Below are positions 49,895 to 61,700 of a stretch of 64,000 nt of DNA, piece after piece. This stretch comes from Artocarpus heterophyllus (lineage: Eukaryota > Streptophyta > Magnoliopsida > Rosales > Moraceae). A program made the translations under genes and the position numbers. Where the stretch lies: contig CM046354.1 of NCBI GenBank assembly GCA_025403435.1, forward strand, positions 22,911,467-22,975,466. The letters run 5' to 3'. Every line of letters begins with the position of its first letter. Position 1 is the first letter of the stretch. The notes under the pieces were generated by a model. That model made no database searches. It was not told the origin of the DNA and saw only the letters and a program-made list of their open reading frames with translations.

Positions 49895-51690
49895 TAAGGT
49901 TATATCTCTTCGTTGAACAATGTTCTTTATGATGTTATTGTAGAAAATCATACTGCTTATCTCTCTGATCGTCTCATTACTAATAGCGTATTTATTGCTT
50001 TCGAGATGATGCGTAACAGTAAAAACAAATGGAGAGGCAAGAAAGGAATAACTTGTATGAAGTTGCATATGTTAAAGGCTTTTGATAGAATGAAGAGAGT
50101 TTTTATTGAGAAAATTATGTTGAAGATGCGATTTGACAAGAGATGAATTCAACTAACAATGCCTATTTGACATCTATGTTTTGTTCTTTCGATTCATGAT
50201 ACTCCCAAGGATCAGATTTTTCGTCAGTGTAGTATTAGACAGGGCTAAACAACCCCAGATAATAACATGCTTTCATCATTGTTGACTGTTGCTAAACAAA
50301 AAGGCTTTCTGAAAGTTTTTTCAGTTGAAGAACAACCCCACCTATTTCCTACTTGTTTTTTTTGCGGATGATAGCATGCTTTTCTGTAAAGCAACAACTT
50401 TCTCTTGTCAAGCTTTAAAGAATAGTTTCAAAAAAGCCCTATCCTAACACATCATCTAATGTTTGAGAGCTTTTTAGTTTTATACTTTGGTGTTGAGATT
50501 CGTGAGCGCCATAAGCAATATCGTGGTCTTCCACCTTTCGTTGGTCGAAAAAAGTTTGAATATGTTTTAGAATCTTCTTAACCATATTTGGAATAACCTT
50601 TTGGCTTGGAAAGAAAAATTGTCCTCAATAGAGGTAAAGAATTTTATCAAAGGTTGTTGTTTATTCATACCCACCTATGCTATGAGTTGTTTGAAGTTAC
50701 CGGTCGAGTTGTGCAACAAAATTCGGTCTTTGATGGCTAAATTATGGTGAAGATTCTTTGATAAGGAATGGACAATTCATTGGCTCAGTTAGAAATCTCC
50801 GTGTCTCTCAAAACAAGATGCAGGATTGGGTTTCAGATTATTCATTAGTCTTAATCTAGCCATGTTAGCCAAACAAGCTTGGAGAATTCTTCATATCAAA
50901 ATTCTCTTTTTGGAAGAATTTTTAATGCCTGATAAGCTTACATAGAATAACACTAAAGATGGAATTTAATCAATTAAATCATGTTACTGATTGGCAGATT
51001 CTTTGGAAGGCGACCATCTTCTTCAGATTCCTATGAAAAACAATGTTGGTGGAAGCAAGTCTAGACTCTAAGAGTAAAAATCTTTATCTGGAAAGCTTAT
51101 CACAATGTCTTGCCTGTTGGTGTTGGTCTTTTTAGAAAGAATGTCACCACTTCTGCTAGATGCTCGCTTCGTACCTCGGTCTGGGAATCAGTTAGACACG
51201 CTTTGTTTCATTGTTGACATGCCCAAAGCATCTGGAAGGTATCAAATATTCACACTCACTTTAAGAATCTTTTTCTCCATGGAGTTTTGGGATATTCTAC
51301 ATTCTTTATTTACCATTAAGGAGGTTAAGAAGAGAGAATGGATTTGTTGCCTCTTGTAGTGTATATGGAACCAACCAAATAAATTTTTTCATCTATAAAA
51401 AGTGAGCCCACATGATGCAGCAGTTTGAAAGGTAGATCACTTTTTGGAGGACTTTCAGTATGTTAGGCGCCAATCCCAAGCATTTGTGCATTCATCTCAT
51501 GCAGAGAATGTAGTCGGAAAATGGAGACCAGCTTTAGTTGATTAATACAACATCAATGTAGATGCTGCCCTTTCCAACGACTCCAATCGAGTAGATATTG
51601 GAGCCAACGTTAGAGACAATATAGGTCACATTATGGCAGCCTTGTCCAAGAAGATTATTGCAGTGTTAAGCCCAAAAGAGCAAAGGCTAT
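49895..51690 (+). pseudogene. LINE (L1-like) RT, zf-RVT and RNase H remnant
   Basis: Broken frames in order: RT entry (ENHTAYLSDRLITNSVFIAF, 49937-50000; MLKAFDRMKRVFIEKIMLKM), the RT catalytic FADDSMLF motif (near 50362), the post-RT region (GCCLFIPTYAMSCLKLPVEL; SLMAKLW; LGFRLFISLNLAMLAKQAWR), the zf-RVT-like segment (WKAYHNVLPVGVGLFRKNV, near 51090) and an RNase H start (NVDAALSNDSNRVDIGANV, near 51560). Many stops and shifts. The N-terminal endonuclease is absent. Orientation is opposite to the neighbouring LINE fragment. Confidence 0.85.
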
Positions 51691-51699
51691 TTTACACAA

Positions 51700-51976
51700 T
51701 AGTGTAATATTCATCTGCCATATGATAATATCCTCTGTAATAAAATTCATAATTAGAACTAGATTTATTGTTTTCCATTTAACCGCTCTAATTACTTATT
51801 TATTTATGAGTTCCGTTAATTTATTAATGAGCAATGTATTTATGAACAAATCATAAAAGAGGATTTAAGTAATATTTGATGATCCATATCAAATGACAAA
51901 TACTTTTCAATCAAGTTTCTGAATTAATTCTCATGGGAATGTTATCTTGTCGTTCTATCCAAACAAATCTAATAGT
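51700..51976. other. AT-rich spacer, nothing recognised
   Basis: No reading frame or repeat family was recognised between the LINE remnant and the MITE cluster. Confidence 0.4.
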
Positions 51977-52112
51977 GTGTTTGGCATGTTGGTTTTAACT
52001 ATAAACACTGTAGTATGCAAGAGTTTTACATTATAGCAATTTTTTTGCTTTTACAGTAGCATTTGAGAGCTTTATACTGTTTCTATCTCAAAAGTTGGTT
52101 GGAACCAACTAA
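51977..52112. mobile_element. Palindromic MITE, family P, copy 3
   Basis: Begins gtgtttggcatgttggtt and carries the family core 'actgtag', 'agagttttaca', 'acagtagcatttgagagctt'. Its right end, ttggttggaaccaactaacc, runs straight into the next copy. Confidence 0.7.
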
Positions 52113-52115
52113 CCT

Positions 52116-52275
52116 TGTGTTTGGCAAAGGTGGTTCACATCACTTTTTCAGTTATAAACAGTGTAAAGCTCTCATATGCTATAGTAACAATAAAAAATCT
52201 CTATAATGTAAAACTCTCATATGCTACAGTAAAAACAGTTTTAACCAACTATTCTCACCACCCTACCAAACACCC
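52116..52275. mobile_element. Palindromic MITE, family P, copy 4
   Basis: Left end gtgtttggcaaaggtggttc, right end accaccctaccaaacaccct. The core has two 'gtaaagctctcatatgctat'-type words, as in the copy at 12050. Confidence 0.75.
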
Positions 52276-52300
52276 TATTAATACTAAATAGTGTTTTATA

Positions 52301-52419
52301 GGGTGTTTGATATGATGATGAGAACAGTTGGTTAAAACTGTTTTTACCATAGCATGTAAGAGTTTTATATTGTAGTAAGAGTTTTACATAGTTTATAATT
52401 GAGATAATAGTAATGCCCT
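52301..52419. mobile_element. Palindromic MITE, family P, copy 5 (shortened)
   Basis: Begins gggtgtttgatatgatgatg and contains 'accatagcatgtaagagttt' and 'gttttacatagtttataatt'. Its right end, taatgcccta, is degraded. It lies about 330 bp upstream of the SSADH start codon. Confidence 0.65.
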
Positions 52420-52749
52420 ATTAAACTTTTTAGGAAATATTTACAATAATGTTGGTGAAAAATCCAACAAATCAGGCAGGAACAAGTAACATTCGCATTA
52501 TTTGGATTGGTTGATGATTATCGATTAGAAAGAATATAGAAATAAAAATTAGAGGAAAATAAGAAGGGGAAATAGTCAGCGGTGGCGATAGAAGGGGGGC
52601 CGAGACAGACGGGAGAGCGAGTGAAGAAGAAAAGAGTGTGACGTGAAGATTTATAAACAACAACAAGAAGAAGAAGATTAATAAAAAGAGATTTAGGGCA
52701 TTTTGTCAGATTGTCAGACCGAGAGTAGCGGTTTCTTGATTTGAAGAAG
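52420..52749 (+). promoter_or_regulatory. Promoter and 5' UTR region of the SSADH gene
   Basis: Purine-rich DNA (52520-52690) between the MITE cluster and the ATG at 52750. No unambiguous TATA box; the GA-rich tract probably forms part of the 5' UTR. Confidence 0.4.
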
Positions 52750-55700
52750 ATGACATTAGCAGCAGCGCTACGCGTGTCTCTTCGATCCTTCAATTCCGCC
52801 TCCTACCACTTCACCTCTATCCACTCCTCTGCTCTCTTCTCTCGCCAGGTATCATCTTTACATTTATGTGTGTGTCTATATATATATATATATATGTATA
52901 TATTATGAATTATAGATATGGATGCATAAATTAACAAGTGAATGTGGAATTGGACGCCAGATAACCATGGACGCCAAGAGTGTTGCTTCGCAGCTAAAAA
53001 GTTCTGGTCTCTTGCGTACTCAGGGCCTTATTGGTGGGAAATGGACTGATGCATATGATGGGAAAACTATACAGGTCTTGCAGATTTTATTATTGTTATT
53101 ATTATTTTTTTATTGTTTACTTTCTTTGAGGCTCTATAGTCTATACTTTATTTATTTTCTGTATCTTATTTGCCCAAGTATTACTTGGTTTCTGGACTTT
53201 TAACAAGAGAGATTCTGGAAATTTTTGTTTCTTGTTTATTATTATTGTTGTTGTATGCAGTTTTCGTCATGCTGTATGCTTGTTTGCATTCTTGTTTAGG
53301 ATTTTTGATTAGCGTTTTGTCCTTGTCTCATCTACAATTTTGATTTTGGTTTGTTGCAATATATGCAATGGCAATTGGTTGCTGAAAAGGAGTCCCCGTT
53401 TTTTTCTGAGTTGAGGAAAATGGCCATAAATCCATTATTCGCTGTGTAAACCAATTAGATTTGTTTGGTATATCCCCCAAAAGTTGTTATTCCCCAAATT
53501 AACTATGATAGATTTACGAATGTTTGATCTATTCCTTTTTGTTTCCTTCATTATTATTTCTCCCTGTAGACCACTTCTGATGTCCATTCTTTTATTTATT
53601 TGTTTCAAACATAATTCCATGTCTTTTAATGGGAAATGACAGGTTTCCAATCCGGCAACTGGTGAAGTTATAGCGGATGTTCCATGCATGGGTCAGAGGG
53701 AAACAAATGATGCAATATCTTCAGCCTACAACGCATATAAATGTTTGTGACTTTTTATTGATTCACAGTTCACTCTGTCATTACATGTTGTCCTGCTTGA
53801 GCATATCATGTCTAAAGAAAGTTGTTGCTCACCTCAATTTCTTATGCACAAGGCTAAAATACTCATAGATTCTACCGTATTAGTCAAATAACCATCAAGG
53901 GTAATTTAATTTATTTACCTGTAACACGTTCACTTCTCGCAATTTTTAAGTTGAGTTGAAGTGTGGCCTACATTGTCTATTGTTAGCACTTTGTTGTAGT
54001 ATTAGGGTGACTCTAGTTCTTCATGAAGTGTTGGAATGTGCTTAACTCTGACATAAAAGGTCAAAAGATTCAAAAAAAAAAAAAAAAAAAACTAGATTAG
54101 AAATCCTTTTATCGCATCTATTCTCTTTTATTATGTGGTCAAGAGTAACAATGTGATGCAGGAGCAAGAGGGGTACAAAAATACAGATATTGAAACGGAG
54201 GGAAATGAGAGATGAAAGAAAAGTTAAAAGAATTGAAGAATCATGGGAAGGGAGAGAAAATCAATGGACAGAATATTCACTGACTTGACATTTTCCATCG
54301 AAATCTCAAAATATAAAAAGTGCTGAATCCTATTTATGAATAGGCAATCTTGAATCAAGATTTCCAAGTAGAGTGAAACTCTATTACTAACTAATAATTC
54401 TAATTGATAGGATAATCTGAATTCCAGATTATCATGATCATCATTATACTACACACTCCAAGGAGCTCAAATTTAATTTAGGTTCTTGAACGCTAAGACA
54501 GTGACCTCTTCTTACTAAAAAAATGAATTGGGAACATGCCTATAACCTAAAAGAGTGTATTTTTCTCAATACTTATGGAATAGCCACTGTGAGCTAAATG
54601 GTAAGGCGCTCTTAAGTAATGATGTAAATGTGTTAGAATAGTAATTTAAACACTGCATCAGAATATTTATTTATTTAATTATTTTTAAGAAAATTCCTCT
54701 TTTATGTTATTTAGAACGATCTTGCAAAATTCGTTCACTTGTTTCGATTTCCATTTCCTGTAGCTTGGAGCAAACTTACTGCTACTGAGAGGAGCAAATC
54801 TTTGAGGAAATGGTATTATTGCAGCTCCGTGCTTCTGTATCCAATTCTACTAATCTATTCATTTGTTCTTTGAAATTGTAAATGCTTTGACATTGCAGCT
54901 TTAAAGATTGACAACAATATACCGAAGCAATTGTGTTCAGTATTTAAATTTTCACTTGTAGGTATTTTTAATATTTTTGGGATCGAGATGTTTGAAATGT
55001 AAAATTTAAAATGGATTATATTGAATGCTTATGCTTTGCATGGTCTCCTTTTGGGTACAAAACTTGTTTGATTTGGGTCCTATATTTGACTGTTATTATT
55101 TGTGGATTATATTGAATGCTTATTATGCTTTGCATGGTCTCCTTTTGGGTACAAAACTTGTTCAATTTGGGTCCTATATTTGACTATTGTTATTCGTTTA
55201 ATATTTGCTTCTTAATTTTATCATAGATATTTGGTGGATAAAATCATCTTATGTTATTCAGTTTCTTTTTTTGATTAAGCAACATGAAAAGCAGCATCTA
55301 TTTGTGTTTTGTATAAAATTACTTCGGCACCTCTTTTCGGGGCCATTGAAACATTTGATAGAAGATAGTAAGAGTCGTATGGTTTTCTGCTACACAGCTA
55401 TCCATTCTTTCTTGCTTAAAGTGCAAACTATTTTTTTGCTCGAACATCTGAAGGCAAACTACTTTCTTGCTTTGTTTTCTCCTCAGAATTACGAGAAACA
55501 AGTCAAAATGGTCTATTTACCTTTTTTTTATATGTTTTATTTTAAAATACCGTGTATTTTACTTTATTTGATACAGTATTTTATTTTATTTAATTTTGTC
55601 TTGTGTTATGTTTAAAATAATTGTAACGATTCTGCATTCAGAAGTTGAGAAATTTCACAATCTCACCATACTCTCGTCCTTTCCAATATTTCAAGGTATG

Positions 55701-58700
55701 ATCTACTAATTGCCCACAAGGAAGAACTTGGACAACTCATAACCTTGGAGCAAGGAAAGCCTCTAAAAGAAGCCATGGGTGAGGTATTCATTTAACGTTT
55801 TGAATTAAGATATGTAAGCAGCTATTTTTGCCCTCACTTTTGTTGTCATTGAAAATTATGTTAAACATCATGTGATAGTTACATACTCTATTTTTCAGAT
55901 CACCTATGGAGCTGGTTTTATTGAGTTCTTTTCTGAGGAGGCAAAACGTGTATATGGTGACATAATTCCATCAACTCTTCCTGATAGACGGCTATTTGTT
56001 TTGAAGCAGGTATGTTGATATTGTATATTCTTGACCTTTCAACTCTCTAATAATCAACCAGTGCAAGTTAATTGACTCATTCAATAGTTATTTGCTAAGC
56101 AAATGTACGTATACATGCAGCAGAAATATATAAACAAAAAATTGCTATTGGATGTATGACCTTTGTGTTTGCATTATCAAGTTTAAGAAAAAAATATTTT
56201 ACCATGAATTGGATACTGGTCAATGGTCATGATGTTCTACCAAAATATTTTACATTTAGGGTTGCAAACATGCCGTCACCATTCGTGTTATAGTTGCAGA
56301 ATAGACACTAATCAATATGATTGATTCAGAAGTTTTTTTTCTCCCTCTAAAGAAGAATGTTGCTGGAAGGTAGAAACATAAATTAAGAGAAGAAATCAAG
56401 CATCATAATATAGTTGAAGAAATGTGACCATGTTTCAAGCAATTTTAAATCCTACGAAGGTGATTGCCGGCTTGGGAAAATATCTAGATTTCAATTTCCA
56501 ATTTGACTGGTCAACAACACTGGAGCAAAGTACTTTCTCTCCTCTCTTGTTCTTTTCGATTTGCGGTTGTTTTCAGCTAGGAGTTAACGTGTTCTCTGTT
56601 CCTTGTTAGCTTTTTCTGTTGTTTCCTGGACTGCTAGTCCTTTCTTCTTTTTCTTTTTTTTTTTGTGGTACTCATTGATTTCTTTAAATGGAGTTGTTTC
56701 TCAAATGAAAAAATTGTGCGCAAGCGCATATATATAGCCTATAGCAACAGATATTGGGAGAGAGAGACATACATAGATATATCCTTGCTGTCCACATAGA
56801 AGAACAGCGTATCCGCATTTTTATGTTTTGACCAGCGTATCCACACTATCTATATGTAAGAAAGTAATAGGTTAAGCGTATAAAAAAGTTAGAAGTATCA
56901 AGAAGTCATCTATATTTTATATAGAAATTGTCTTACTCCAAGGGCTGAAAAACCCGTTCTGCTGGATTAACTTTGTATCCTTTGCAGATGATGTTTTTCG
57001 TTGAGTATGAGTAGCGGTGGAGTTACAGGGTGGGTGGACACCTCACCCGAACTTCTTATTATTTTTAGACTTTTTTAATTTTGTACAAAAAATTTTACAA
57101 ACTTTGTGTTTTACCCCTCTAAAATTGTATTTCTCCCCCCTAAAATTGTATATTTCCCCTCTAAAATTCTACGTCTCTTTATTTGCCCTACTCTATCAGT
57201 TCAGTCGAGCCTGTCTCTCTTGGCTTATTTTTTTGGCTCTGCCCCTATGGACAAGGGTGGGCGGCTGACCCACTTAAACTTTTTTTTAATTATTTTTTAT
57301 TTTTAAATTTTACATACGAAATTTAATAAAATTTGTTTTTTGCTCCCCCCTAACTTAAACTTTTTTTTTTTGGAAAAAATTTTGTATATGAATTCTAATA
57401 AAGTTTGTATTTTGCTCCCCCCTAAAATTGTATTTACCTACCTCTAAAACTCTACAACTCTTTATTTGGCCTATCTCATTAGTGCAATAGCGTTCCCTCC
57501 TCCTCCTGACTAATTTTTCTGGCTCCTCTCTTGTGTGAGAACCCAAAGTAGAAATTAACCCTGGTGGAACAGATCACCCTCTTTCAGAATTTCATTTGCT
57601 TCAAAAGAATAAAAGTAATGTTAGCTATCTCTCTATAATCCCTGCATACTCTGCAAGTTTCCTTGCAATTCATGGTCTTCATTACTGGTAAAAGACAGCT
57701 GAATGTCTTTTACTAACTGTCCTTCAGGTGGATTTATCACAGTGCCTACTAATACGCACGCACACGCTATATGTATACATATTTTAACAGAAATTGTGCC
57801 TGTTGATATATATAGTGTGTGTATGTTCGTTCTTTTATTTATTTATTTATTTTGTTGTGTGTGTGTGTGTGTGTGGTGTGTTGTTTTCTTCTTTCTTTCC
57901 TTCAATTGTTCAATATCAGGACTATTTTTGTTTTGCAGCCTGTAGGTGTTGTTGGTGCAATTACACCATGGAACTTTCCATTAGCCATGATCACTCGAAA
58001 GGTTTGAATAAGAGATATCAAATGCAAATTTTTCATCCAAATAAAGTGCAAATGTTCAACGCACGTGCTTTGTTTTTCAAATTGATGTTCTCTTTCTCAC
58101 TTGGATAGGTTGGTCCAGCTCTTGCTTGTGGCTGTACTGTGGTTATAAAACCATCTGAACTAACACCGCTCACGGCTTTAGCAGCAGCTGAGCTCTCTCT
58201 TCAAGCTGGAATACCGCCGGTAATTTCAAATACTCAAACACGCTAATCGCTTTGTGGCCTCGTAATTTAAAATTGAAATGGTCCTTTGTGGGAGGTTTCT
58301 ACATGATGCTAATAATCTTTTTCTCTTATCGTCGCTGTTGAGAGTTGAGAGACATATTATAATTTTAGAACTACTAGGTTAAGGGTTCTTCTCTGGAAAT
58401 GTTTGTACTTTGTAATCGAAAGAGTTATTTTTCAAGTGAATCAATTAGAAGCAAATGCATATGGAAGAAGCTTCAAGAACTATCAGTTGTTGTAGTTAAT
58501 AAATTCCTTAGTCCAAGCAAGGGAACACATGATTAATGGACTTGGAAAACGTTATCCAGATTTAAGTTGATTTTTAAGGTAAAATAATTCCAATTGGTTG
58601 TATATCTTTTATTTTACCTTTTCTTTTCTTTGTCCTCCATTCATTTGGATTTTCTCTTTCCTTTAACCTCCAAAAGAAGACAAGAAGTATATCTATGATG

Positions 58701-61700
58701 CACATTCTGTTGGATACAGTGTTATGGAGACGCAGAAGTAGAATCTTGGTTGATGATAATTCAATAGCTTTGTGTCTTCAAGTCTCCCCATGTGCCCTTA
58801 TTAGACATTAAAGAAGAGTATGTATTTGATGACTCATAGCTGATGCGTCAATAATACACGCCATTTTCCTTGAGGACGCCTAATTCTAGTTCTGCTATAT
58901 GTTGGTGGCAGTGTTTCTTGATATAAAAGGACTTTCTTCCTCCCTGAAGAACATTGGTGTTTCATTTATTTTTGATAATTTGTCTATACTATTATGTTTT
59001 AGATCATGAACTGCGGTCCCTCATGTCTTTCACAATGGCCTTTTGTTTTATGGCATAGGGTGTTGTCAATGTTGTTATGGGAAATGCGCCTGATATTGGG
59101 AATGCTTTGCTTGCAAGTCCAGAGGTTCGATACCTGGTGTGTATTACCCATCTTTTTCTCATGCTCTAGTTACTGATTCATGTTCTTGTTTATTCATCCT
59201 ATCAGGTAAGGAAGATCACCTTCACAGGCTCAACTGCAGTTGGGAAAAAGTTAATGGAAGGTGCTGCTGGGACAGTTAAAAAGGTAAGCGAAGGATGTAA
59301 TGTGAATAAACATATAAAATAATGAGGCTTTAGATATCATCGAGTAGTTGATTTGGCTATATCAAGGAAATGGCTAATGATCAAGTAGTACATTAAGTTT
59401 TGGTTAGCTATTTGGGTCCACCAAGACAGCGAGTTCTGTAACGTGTTTTTATCTTGTTTAGTTAGGAGCTAGACCCCTTTTATATAGTTCAGCTTCTGTT
59501 TTCTTTCCTAAAGGATTCCTCTTCCTCTTGACATTGTACATAGGCCTAGTTTGGGATTGATGTGCTTGTAAGAGAAGCACCCGCTTTTGCTTAAAGCAGA
59601 AGCAGAAGTAGGAGCAAAAGCAAAACTAAAAGCTACAATTTCCAGCTTCTCCAAGTAACTTACAAAGTGCATTGATTTTTGTGCAAAGTGCTTTTGTAAG
59701 CTTTTATTTACCAAACACTATAGTTGCGTTGTTTTTTGTGCAAAGTGCTTTTAGATGCAATCCCAAACTAGGCCATAACTTTTTTCATCGATTATAAGTT
59801 TCTCATTTAAAAAAAAAGAAAAGAAAAGAAAGCAATGGCTGATTCTCCCTGGAGCAAGACTCTTTTTAGCATGAAAGAGAAGGCCCCACAGGCTGAAGGG
59901 GAAAAATGTGGACACATATCATTGTCATAGGCTTGAGTTGGTATTTATGAAACAGGTTGCAATAGGTTTATTTCCTTAGACGTTTCTCTGTTTTGGTATA
60001 GAAACCCAATGGTTATGGTCTTAGTAGAAGAGTTGCTGTTGTATGGATGTGTACATTTTTGTTTTGTTTTTTAATGGGAAATGAGTAGAGTTCTCGGTCT
60101 TCCGAAGCTCTTTTAATAGGAGTCTGACTATCTCTCTTTCACTCACTCTTTCTTGGAAACTTTTAAGCTGGAAGAATGTTTTACAAATTGTTCTTCTTTA
60201 TGTTTTGCTATTCCTTCTGATCTGGATCATGGAAGACATCTCGTTCTCCTTTCACTTATCATGCTCTTCCTGGATTATAAAGAGAACAAAATTCTCATTT
60301 GTTATTATATAGAAAAAAAAAAGTAGTTGATACTTTCTGGTTCTTTTATCTTTTAGGTGTCTCTGGAACTTGGTGGCAATGCACCTTGCATAGTTTTTGA
60401 TGATGCAGATGTGGACATGGCAGTAAAAGGAGCAGTAAGTTAGAAGTTTTTGTTTAAATAAGTTTCATTTTGTTCTCTCCATCTTTCTCTCTCTTTTTTT
60501 TTTTTTTTGGTTTATTGTCTGCATTTTTTTCGTTCGTCTCACTTTTGGTTGATCATTTGGTGGTATTAATTTGGAAGGCTGTATTTGGAACCAAGTTAAT
60601 AATGCACGGATAGAGCTAGCAAAGTTATCACTCCAGTATTGTTAATTTGTTTATTTGATAGAAGGTATTTTTTAGTTAGAAGGTTAACAGTGTGGATAAT
60701 TCCTCACATGTTTTCGTCGCACTTGTATGGTTTTTTGGTGTTTGTTCCTGAAGGTCCCAAGCATAAATTTGTTATTTAAGCAATCCAAAACATTTGTTGT
60801 GAACTGTTGTTTGTCATATCAACAATCTCTTTTGAGCTGCTGGGGTTGTTGCCCTCCTCAGGTTTTGGGCTCCAGGAATATGGTCAATTAAATGATACTC
60901 GTGGACTTTTCGAATAAATTAGTCTTATCAGTGTTAATACGGTGTTCGACATAATTTGCAACAATGATGGTCCACTGGGACAAAAATGAAGCCAAAGACA
61001 AACAATGACCAATTAACAAGTTTCTTGATGGTACATTACTATTCAACAATAAAAAATTTACATCAAGAAATTGGAACCCGTTGCTTTAAATGATTTTGTT
61101 TTTTTGAGGGGAAAATGATTATTCGTTCTAGTAAGATGTGTTTGGTTTGCTTTATTATTTTTTCCATCTATATTTACTTTAGGAGCATTGCTCATTTGGT
61201 ATTATTAGCTCAGGGGTATCTTAGTAACTTACGTAGTCAACCATGAAATTATTTTTCAGCTTGCAGCAAAATTTCGCAATACTGGACAAACATGTGTTTG
61301 TGCAAACAGGATACTTGTGCAAGAAGGTATTGGTAGATGACCTTTGTGCTTATATGCTTCAAAAAATCTCTAGTCAGTTCATATGTGTGTAGCAGATCCA
61401 TAATTGATAGAATCATCCTTCACCAAGTTTTTAGTGTTTCTGCCCCCTTCTTTCCTTTTCCTTATTGGCTATAAGGATACTTTCAGTAATTAAGAAAAGT
61501 GCCCTAACTCAGATAGAAACACAACCAACATTGAGAATCAGGATGTGACTTAAATTTGTCATATTCATTCATCATTTATTTTTCTACATTTATTTCACAA
61601 GTAATTGGGTTTATCCTTTCAAACTGCAGTGTTTCTTTTTCATTCAATTTAACATAGCTTTTCTTGTGAAGGTATCTATGAGAATTTTGCCAATGCTTTT

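Noticed and set aside
52922..52960. Extension of SSADH exon 2 upstream to an ATG at 52922
   Set aside because: Exon 1 (52750-52848) supplies the presequence in phase, and the acceptor at 52959-52960 joins RQ to ITMDAKSV as expected for the family. The upstream ATG could at most be an alternative start.
54580..54640. tRNA-like box A ('gagctaaatgg') in SSADH intron 3
   Set aside because: No box B (GGTTCGAATCC type) at the right distance and no cloverleaf could be drawn; at best a SINE relic.
57703..58108. Open frames of 60-104 codons around SSADH exon 7
   Set aside because: They are intron translations with low-complexity Val/Cys runs from a GT repeat; only 57939-58001 is coding, in the SSADH frame.
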